10,704 nt of DNA, taken from the NCBI GenBank assembly GCA_027489295.1, contig JAIYAA010000259.1, positions 1 through 10,704 on the forward strand. The letters are read 5' to 3'. This DNA comes from Sphingomonadales bacterium (lineage in GTDB: Bacteria; Pseudomonadota; Alphaproteobacteria; Sphingomonadales; Sphingomonadaceae). Below are positions 6,047 through 10,704 of this stretch, one piece after another; position 1 is the stretch's first letter, and every line of letters starts with the position of its first letter. The notes below the pieces were generated by a model. The model had not been told where the DNA came from. It made no database searches and worked only from the letters and a program-made list of their open reading frames with translations. The position numbers were made by a program, and so were the translations under genes.

Positions 6047-8548
6047 TTACTCCGCAGCGGCGAGAAGGGGCTGGTGCAGGCCGGCATCGGCGCCGGCGAC
6101 GCGCTCGGCCCAGGGATCGTCCTGGCTGAAGGATTGCGAATGCCAGAAGCGCGCGGCGAGCGCGTCGCGCCCCGCTTCGTCTTCCACGACGCGGGCCTTC
6201 ACATAGGCGAGCCCCACCCGCTCGATCCACGGCGCGGTGCGCTCCAGATAGCGCGCCTCCTCGCGGTAGAGCTGCACGAAGGCCGCGGCGTAGTGCATCG
6301 CCTCCTCTTCGGTCGTGACCTTCACCAGCAGGTCGGTCGCGCGGACGTGAATGCCGCCATTGCCGCCGACATGCAGCTCGTAGCCGGAGTCCACGCACAC
6401 CACGCCGAAGTCCTTGATCGTCGCCTCGGCGCAATTTCGCGGACAGCCGGAGACCGCCATCTTGAACTTGTGCGGCATCCAGCTGCCCCAGAAACCTCGC
6501 TCCAGCTTGATGCCCAATCCGGTGGAATCCTGCGTGCCGAAGCGGCACCATTCGGAACCCACGCACGTCTTCACCGTGCGCAGCGCCTTGGCATAGGCAT
6601 GGCCCGAGACCATGCCGGCCGCATTGAGATCGGCCCAGACGGCGGGCAGATCCTCCTTGCGGATGCCGAAGATATCCAGCCGCTGGCCGCCGGTGACCTT
6701 CACCATCGGCGCATTGTACTTCTCCACCACATCGGCGATCGCCCGCAACTCGCCGGGCGTGGTCACCCCGCCCCACATGCGCGGGACCACCGAATAGGTG
6801 CCGTCCTTCTGGATGTTGGCGTGGAGGCGCTCGTTGACGAAGCGGCTCTGCTGGTCGTCGACATACTCCCCCGGCCACGCGCAGAGCAGGTAATAGTTGA
6901 GCGCCGGGCGGCAGGAGGAACAGCCGTCGGGCGTCGACCAGTGCAGCGTCTGCATCACCTCCGGGATGGCTTTCATGCCCTGCGCGACGATCGCACGGCG
7001 CACCTCGTCATGGCCGTAGCTGGTACATTTGCACATCGTCTTGAGGCCGGCCTGAACACCGTCTTCCCCCAGCGTCAACGCGAGCAACTGCTCGACGATC
7101 CCGGTGCACGATCCGCAGCTGGCCGAGGCCTTGCAGCCGGCCCGCACCGCATCGAGGCTGCACGCGCCGCCGTTGATCGTCGCGACCACCTGGCCCTTGG
7201 AAACGCCGTTGCAACCGCAGATCTCGGCATCGTCCGAGAGCGCCGCAACGGCCGCCTTAGGGTCCGCCTGCCCCCCTCCCGAGGCGAAGACCTGACCGTA
7301 GATCAGCACGTCGCGAATGGGGGCGACGTCCTCGCCCTTCTTCAGCAGATCGAAATACCAGCCGCCGTCAGCGGTATCGCCGAACAGCACCGCACCGACG
7401 ATGCGGTCGTCCTTCAGCACCACCCGCTTGTAGACGCCCCGTGCCGCATCGCGCAGGACGATGTCCTCGCAGCCCTCGCCGCCGGAGAAGTCGCCGGCCG
7501 AGAACACGTCGAGCCCGGCGACCTTGAGCTTGGTCGAGGTGACCGAGCCGCGATAGGGATTGGCGCGCGCCACCAGCCCGTCCGCCAGACTGCGGCACAT
7601 GTCCCACAACGGCGCGACCAGGCCGTAGCATTGCCCGTCATGCTCGACGCACTCGCCGACCGCGAGGATATTGGCATCACTGGTAACCATATGATTGTCG
7701 ACCTGGATGCCGCGCCCGACCGCCAGCCCCGCTTCGCGGGCGAGCCGGACCGAGGGACGGATGCCGACCGCCATCACCACCAGCTTGGCGGGGATCACGC
7801 GGCCGTCCTTCAGCTGCACGCCCTCCACCTTGTCCGTGCCGAGGATCGCGGCCGTGTCGGCGCCGGTGAGGATCGTCTGGCCGCGCGCCTCCAGCGCCGA
7901 CTTGAGCAGCCAGCCCGCTGCTTCGTCCAGCTGCCGTTCCATCAGCGTCGGCATCAGGTGGAGCACCGTGACCTTCATCCCGCGCAGGGAGAGGCCGTGC
8001 GCCGCCTCCAGCCCGAGCAGCCCGCCGCCGATCACCACCGCGTCGCCGCCGCCGTTCGCCGCTGCCAGCATGGCATCGACATCGGCCATGTCGCGGAAAC
8101 TGATCACGCCGGGCAGGTCGTGTCCGGGCACCGGGATGAGGAAAGGATCGGAGCCAGTGGCGATCAGCAGCTTGTCATAGCCGGTGATGCGTCCCGAGCG
8201 CGCGGTGACGGTGCGCGCAGTGCGGTCGATCGCCACCACCGGATCGCAGGCGACAAGCTCGATGCCGTGCCGGGCGTACCAGTCGGAATCGTTGATCACG
8301 ATCTCCTGGAACGTCTTCTCGCCCGCCAGCACCGGGGAGAGCATGATCCGATTGTAGTTCACATGTGGCTCGGCGCCGAAAATGGTGATGCGGAAGCGCG
8401 TGCCGTCACGGGCGAGCAGTTCCTCCACCGCGCGGCAGCCGGCCATGCCGTTGCCGATGACGACGAGGTGCGCACAGGCGACGACCGGTTCCCCCGCCTG
8501 TGCGGGGCTGTCGTCGGCCAGGGGGGTGCCGGGGTCGAGAAACTCCAT
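6047..8548 (-). CDS. nirB: Nitrite reductase [NAD(P)H], large subunit
   Basis: An 833-residue sirohaem enzyme that reduces nitrite to ammonium with NAD(P)H. Domains in order: FAD-binding fold (VVIGNGMAG, 29-37), NAD(P)H-binding fold (VVIGGGLLG, 171-179), a first BFD-type [2Fe-2S] domain (Cys444, 446, 478, 481), a second BFD-like domain (Cys506, 508, 543, 546), and the sirohaem/[4Fe-4S] domain with Cys662, Cys668 (C-x5-C) and Cys702, Cys706 (GCPRNC). All key residues are present and the length is normal for NirB. The frame is open to 8596, but those upstream starts lie inside the terminator hairpin. The ATG at 8548 follows the hairpin with GGAG 8 bases ahead, so it is chosen. First gene of nirB-nirD-nasA-cobA; expression is probably set by the antiterminator leader just upstream. 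Confidence 0.96.
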   Translation of the reverse strand: MEFLDPGTPLADDSPAQAGEPVVACAHLVVIGNGMAGCRAVEELLARDGTRFRITIFGAEPHVNYNRIMLSPVLAGEKTFQEIVINDSDWYARHGIELVACDPVVAIDRTARTVTARSGRITGYDKLLIATGSDPFLIPVPGHDLPGVISFRDMADVDAMLAAANGGGDAVVIGGGLLGLEAAHGLSLRGMKVTVLHLMPTLMERQLDEAAGWLLKSALEARGQTILTGADTAAILGTDKVEGVQLKDGRVIPAKLVVMAVGIRPSVRLAREAGLAVGRGIQVDNHMVTSDANILAVGECVEHDGQCYGLVAPLWDMCRSLADGLVARANPYRGSVTSTKLKVAGLDVFSAGDFSGGEGCEDIVLRDAARGVYKRVVLKDDRIVGAVLFGDTADGGWYFDLLKKGEDVAPIRDVLIYGQVFASGGGQADPKAAVAALSDDAEICGCNGVSKGQVVATINGGACSLDAVRAGCKASASCGSCTGIVEQLLALTLGEDGVQAGLKTMCKCTSYGHDEVRRAIVAQGMKAIPEVMQTLHWSTPDGCSSCRPALNYYLLCAWPGEYVDDQQSRFVNERLHANIQKDGTYSVVPRMWGGVTTPGELRAIADVVEKYNAPMVKVTGGQRLDIFGIRKEDLPAVWADLNAAGMVSGHAYAKALRTVKTCVGSEWCRFGTQDSTGLGIKLERGFWGSWMPHKFKMAVSGCPRNCAEATIKDFGVVCVDSGYELHVGGNGGIHVRATDLLVKVTTEEEAMHYAAAFVQLYREEARYLERTAPWIERVGLAYVKARVVEDEAGRDALAARFWHSQSFSQDDPWAERVAGADAGLHQPLLAAAE

Positions 8549-8556
8549 CCGCTTCG

Positions 8557-8560
8557 CTCC
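8557..8560 (-). promoter_or_regulatory. Ribosome binding site of nirB
   Basis: GGAG (8560-8557, minus strand) lies 8 bases before the ATG at 8548 and just after the terminator's U-tract. It is reached only by transcripts that read through the terminator, which supports the ATG at 8548 as the real start. Confidence 0.6.
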
Positions 8561-8566
8561 AAAACG

Positions 8567-8623
8567 AAAAAAGCCGCCATCCGGCATCCGGTTCACGAGA
8601 ACCGAGTGCTGGATGGCGGCTTT
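8567..8623 (-). terminator. Intrinsic terminator (attenuator) in the nirB leader
   Basis: On the minus strand AAAGCCGCCATCC (8623-8611) pairs with GGATGGCGGCTTT (8582-8570), a perfect 13-bp stem. The stem continues inward past an A·C mismatch with GCA/TGC, then past a second mismatch with a T·G pair and CGGTTC/GAACCG, closing on the loop TCGT (8598-8595). TTTTTT (8572-8567) and then CGTTTT follow the 3' arm. This is a long hairpin with a U-tract, correctly placed for transcription toward nirB and upstream of its ribosome binding site. On the plus strand only three T follow, so it serves the minus strand. Its 5' arm is shared with the second antiterminator hairpin. Confidence 0.9.
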
Positions 8624-8695
8624 GCCATCAACGAGACCGCGCCTTGCCCATCGTCGGGCCGGTGCGGCTATTGGGGAAGGACAGCCTTGTCCTTC
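8612..8695 (-). ncRNA. ANTAR-type tandem-hairpin antiterminator RNA in the nirB leader
   Basis: Hairpin P1: GAAGGAC (8695-8689), six-base loop AAGGCU (8688-8683), GUCCUUC (8682-8676), 7 bp perfect. Hairpin P2: GAUGGC (8629-8624), six-base loop AAAGCC (8623-8618), GCCAUC (8617-8612), 6 bp perfect. Both loops have A at position 1 and G at position 4, the known recognition features of RNAs bound by ANTAR-domain antiterminators such as NasR, NasT and EutV. P2's loop and 3' arm are 12 of the 13 bases of the terminator's 5' arm, so P2 and terminator cannot form together. Inference: a NasT-like protein stabilises P1-P2 when nitrate is present and lets polymerase through. The linker is 46 bases and could fold itself (CCGC/GCGG outside, GCCC/GGGC inside). 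Confidence 0.88.
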
Positions 8696-8703
8696 TGCGG
8701 TGC

Positions 8704-8732
8704 AGCGTACCCCGATTCGCCCCCATGCTCAA
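8704..8732 (-). promoter_or_regulatory. Candidate sigma-70-type promoter for the nirB operon
   Basis: TTGAGC (8732-8727) and TACGCT (8709-8704) are separated by exactly 17 bases on the minus strand. The -35 matches 4 of 6 consensus positions; the -10 is weak (3 of 6), which is common in GC-rich alphaproteobacteria. Transcription would start near 8696-8698, at the first base of hairpin P1, which fits a leader whose first structure sits at the RNA 5' end. No good sigma-54 (-24/-12) site was found in this stretch. Confidence 0.4.
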
Positions 8733-8791
8733 GCGATTCCGGTATGTTGCCGCACTGGCGCCGACACGGCCGCCGATCTACCGCCCAACGG

Positions 8792-9097
8792 ATGAAGCCG
8801 CATCCTCCGCGCTGGGCGCGTTCCCTGGATACCGGGCGCCAGGCGGGCGCCCAACGACAGCCCGCCCGGTTCCGATCGGATCAGGATCTGCAGCTATGGC
8901 TTTCCTGGGGCCGCGTCGCCATTCCGGGCACGGCCCTGATCCTGGGACTGTTGATCGAGCACAGCGTGCCGTTGGACTACACGCCGCTCGCGACGATCCC
9001 CGCGCTGCTCTTCTATGCGTTCCTGTGGCTGCGCGCCCGGCACCGGCGCAGGACCGGCCGTCGCTTCATCGACTATGACGCGCGCGATCTGGAGTGA
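8792..9097 (+). CDS. Small two-helix membrane protein, function unknown
   Basis: The only plus-strand gene that looks real here. From ATG at 8792 it encodes 101 residues: an Arg/Pro/Gln-rich start (1-30), a hydrophobic segment around 40-56 (GRVAIPGTALILGLLI), a short loop (EHSVPLDYTP), a second segment around 66-81 (LATIPALLFYAFLWL), then a basic patch (RARHRRRTGRR) and an acidic tail (DYDARDLE). This is what an inner-membrane protein with two helices looks like, with the basic patch probably cytoplasmic. I do not recognise the family. The start is uncertain: ATG at 8744 is in frame and neither start has a clear ribosome binding site; the first 30 residues are unconvincing. It is divergent from nirB and its end faces the porin gene 18 bases away. 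Confidence 0.5.
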   Translation: MKPHPPRWARSLDTGRQAGAQRQPARFRSDQDLQLWLSWGRVAIPGTALILGLLIEHSVPLDYTPLATIPALLFYAFLWLRARHRRRTGRRFIDYDARDLE

Positions 9098-9115
9098 GGT
9101 GCCGCTGCCGCGCGG

Positions 9116-10321
9116 TCAGTAGGTCCAGTCCAGCTGGAGCCACATCTTGGTGGTGTCCGTCGCGAACCGGTCCGCCTCGTAGCGGGCGTAGCGCGCCGAA
9201 ATGGCGGTCTTCTTCACCTTCACCGTGGCGAGCAGATTGACCACGTCGCCATAATGCTGATCCAGCCGGTCGCTCTGGAAGCGGTGGTACAGCGCCTGGA
9301 ACGAGATCATGTCGATCCGGCCGATCTTCTTCCAGCTGTGGCTGCCACCGACATACAGATCGTGCAGGCCGTTCGGCGGGGTGGTGGTGAACTTGTCCGC
9401 CCAGCCCTGGAACTTGAACACGCTGCCGAGCGGCGTCTGGAAGCTGGTGAACGCCGTGCCGTTGCCGGCGCCGAGCACCTCATAGCCGGCGTTCAGCGTC
9501 CAGTTGCCCACGTCCAGCGCACCGTCGGCCAGCCAGTAATCCGCCCGGTAGCGGTTCGGGTTGCGGTGATAGTCGGACTGGCGGGCATAGCTGACCTGGT
9601 AGTTGAACTTCACCCCCGGCGCGATCGGGCGCGCGCCCGCCAGCCGCGCCCCGTAATTCTGGTTCGAGAGGCGATAGCCCTGCACCGCCGCCTCGTCCTG
9701 ATCCACCAGATAGGTGAAGCCGGTGAGCGTGCCGATCGGCGTCACCGCGGAGAGATTGGCGAACACATTGTTGCCGGAGACCCCGCGCTGCCGGAAACCG
9801 CGCCCGTCGCTGCCCCAGACGGTGCGCACGTTCCAGGCATAGGTCAGGTCCAGCTTCACGCCCTTCAGCGGCACGATTTCGGTACGCACCGCATCATAGG
9901 TCTGCCCGTTGTTGCGAAACCCCGCGCCGCCGACAAAGCGTTCGTCGTCCAGCGTGATGCGCTGCCGCCCGGCGGTGACCGTGAACGGCCGCGACCGGTA
10001 GCGGATCTGCGCACGATAGATCGCAGCATTTTCGGGATCGCCGATCACCGGCCGGTCGGCGATGCCGTGCAGCCCGTCATAATAGTTGTCGACGACGGCA
10101 AGATTGCCCTGCGCCTCGCCGAGCACCGACCAGGCACCGCGCGTTGCCTCCACACCGGCGCGCACGCGAATCGTCACCGCGTCGGAGGCCGAGGCGAGGC
10201 CGTCCTGATCGACATGCTCGTACCGCGTCCGCGCCTCGACGAGCGGCTTGAGGGTGACGTCCTGCGCCCATGCCGGGACGGCACCGGCAAGAGCCGCAGC
10301 CGCGGTGATCCACAAACGCAT
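9116..10321 (-). CDS. Outer-membrane beta-barrel protein, alginate-export family; probable nitrate-locus porin
   Basis: A 401-residue protein with a clear Sec signal peptide (MRLW start, hydrophobic core, cleavage probably after AWA at residue 19). The mature part begins QDVTLKPLVEARTRYEH and continues as alternating polar/hydrophobic strands rich in Tyr, Trp and Asn, ending in the aromatic residue LQLDWTY, as outer-membrane barrels do. The style (RTRYEHVDQDG, TAGRQRITLDDERFVGG, QTYDAVR) is that of the alginate-export family of barrels. It begins 66 bases downstream of the NarK-type transporter gene on the same strand, so it probably lets nitrate or nitrite cross the outer membrane; alginate as substrate is not supported by context. 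The frame is open further upstream, but ATG at 10321 has AAGGGGAAC ahead of it and starts the signal peptide. Confidence 0.85.
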   Translation of the reverse strand: MRLWITAAAALAGAVPAWAQDVTLKPLVEARTRYEHVDQDGLASASDAVTIRVRAGVEATRGAWSVLGEAQGNLAVVDNYYDGLHGIADRPVIGDPENAAIYRAQIRYRSRPFTVTAGRQRITLDDERFVGGAGFRNNGQTYDAVRTEIVPLKGVKLDLTYAWNVRTVWGSDGRGFRQRGVSGNNVFANLSAVTPIGTLTGFTYLVDQDEAAVQGYRLSNQNYGARLAGARPIAPGVKFNYQVSYARQSDYHRNPNRYRADYWLADGALDVGNWTLNAGYEVLGAGNGTAFTSFQTPLGSVFKFQGWADKFTTTPPNGLHDLYVGGSHSWKKIGRIDMISFQALYHRFQSDRLDQHYGDVVNLLATVKVKKTAISARYARYEADRFATDTTKMWLQLDWTY

Positions 10322-10343
10322 GCCAGTTCCCCTTCGATCACGA

Positions 10344-10373
10344 GACGGCGCCGCTACTGCAGCCGGCGCCGTC
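10344..10373 (-). other. Strong stem-loop between the narK-type and porin genes
   Basis: GACGGCGCCG (10344-10353) and CGGCGCCGTC (10364-10373) form a perfect 10-bp GC-rich stem with a 10-base loop, 14 bases past the transporter stop. No U-tract follows on the minus strand, so full termination is unlikely. A processing or mRNA-stabilising element that sets the transporter-to-porin ratio is possible. Confidence 0.45.
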
Positions 10374-10387
10374 ATTCCAGTTACCAA

Positions 10388-10704
10388 TTATATCCGCGCC
10401 GCGCCCGTCCAGGTCGCCCGCCAGGTCTTTTTCACGCGGACCAGCCCGGCCAGCGCCACCAGCGCCAGCGCGGCAAAGACCAGAAAGCCCGGCGCGAAGC
10501 TGCCCGACAACTGCTTGGCCACCCCCAGCGACGAGGCCAGGTAGAAGCCACCCACGCCGCCGGCCATGCCGACCAGCCCGGTCATCACGCCGATCTCCGC
10601 CTGGAAGCGCTGCGGCACCAGCTGGAATACCGATCCGTTGCCGGTGCCCAGCGCCAGCATGGCGACGACGAAGCAACCGAGCGCCGCCAACAGCGTAGGC
10701 GCCA
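10388..10704 (-). CDS. narK: NarK-type MFS nitrate/nitrite transporter, C-terminal part only
   Basis: The last 104 codons of a minus-strand gene ending with TAA (10390-10388) and entering the window from the right. The motif GNGSVFQLVPQRF followed by GLVGMAGGVGGFYL matches the second nitrate signature of the NarK/NRT (NNP) branch of the major facilitator superfamily. Two to three hydrophobic segments are visible, ending with the cytoplasmic basic tail VRVKKTWRATW. The protein would import nitrate (or exchange nitrate and nitrite) across the inner membrane for NasA and NirB. The first complete codon begins at 10702; there is no true start in the window. It is followed by the porin gene, and the pair together probably forms the uptake route. 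Confidence 0.9.
   Translation of the reverse strand, partial: APTLLAALGCFVVAMLALGTGNGSVFQLVPQRFQAEIGVMTGLVGMAGGVGGFYLASSLGVAKQLSGSFAPGFLVFAALALVALAGLVRVKKTWRATWTGAARI

Noticed and set aside
8549..8596. Upstream in-frame starts for nirB (GTG at 8596, ATG at 8587)
   Set aside because: Both lie inside the terminator hairpin. The ATG at 8548 follows the hairpin and has GGAG at a good distance.
8696..8900. A sigma-54 promoter for nirB
   Set aside because: No GG-N10-GC pair with a convincing TGGCAC/TTGCA context was found by eye; a sigma-70-like pair fits better.
8725..9078. A second plus-strand frame starting with ATG at 8725 (MLKRFRYVAALAP...)
   Set aside because: It reads into Pro/Gly/Ala-rich sequence without structure and is out of frame with the hydrophobic segments; codon third positions are less GC-rich than in the chosen frame.
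6074..9097. A 1007-codon open frame on the plus strand antisense to nirB
   Set aside because: Its sequence is Arg/His/Asp/Ala-rich and lacks any recognisable domain over the nirB part; GC-rich genes routinely leave the opposite strand open. Only the last ~100 codons (8792-9097), beyond nirB, look like protein.

Overview
The window is GC-rich DNA that looks like a Sphingomonas-type alphaproteobacterium (Sphingomonadaceae). That assignment rests on protein style and gene content, not on a marker gene. Its core is a nitrate/nitrite assimilation locus, almost all of it read on the minus strand.

Right to left, in the direction of transcription: the C-terminal end of a NarK-type nitrate/nitrite transporter (10388-10704, cut by the window edge) is followed by an outer-membrane beta-barrel protein of the alginate-export family (9116-10321). 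A small two-helix membrane protein lies on the plus strand (about 8792-9097). Next comes the operon nirB (6047-8548), nirD (5715-6041), nasA (3125-5704), cobA (2326-3132), with gaps of 5 and 10 bases and an 8-base overlap. NirB with NirD reduces nitrite to ammonium, NasA reduces nitrate to nitrite, and CobA (SUMT) makes the siroheme precursor that NirB needs.

The most informative non-coding element is the nirB leader (about 8567-8696, minus strand). It has two stem-loops whose six-base loops both carry A at position 1 and G at position 4 (AAGGCU and AAAGCC). The second stem-loop shares 12 bases with the 5' arm of a long intrinsic terminator that ends in a U-tract just before the nirB ribosome binding site. 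This is the layout of an ANTAR-protein antiterminator (NasT/NasR type), so the operon is probably controlled by transcription antitermination in response to nitrate. A plausible promoter places the RNA start almost exactly at the first hairpin. The regulator gene itself is not in the window.

Left of cobA is a second compact minus-strand set: a fusion of a cytochrome b561 membrane domain with a periplasmic YceI domain (989-2257), a YpeA-like GNAT acetyltransferase (579-983) and a YffB/ArsC-family thioredoxin-fold protein (224-571), with gaps of 5 and 7 bases. At the left edge is the start of a small single-helix membrane protein (1-139). No RNA genes, insertion sequences, CRISPR arrays or phage genes were seen.
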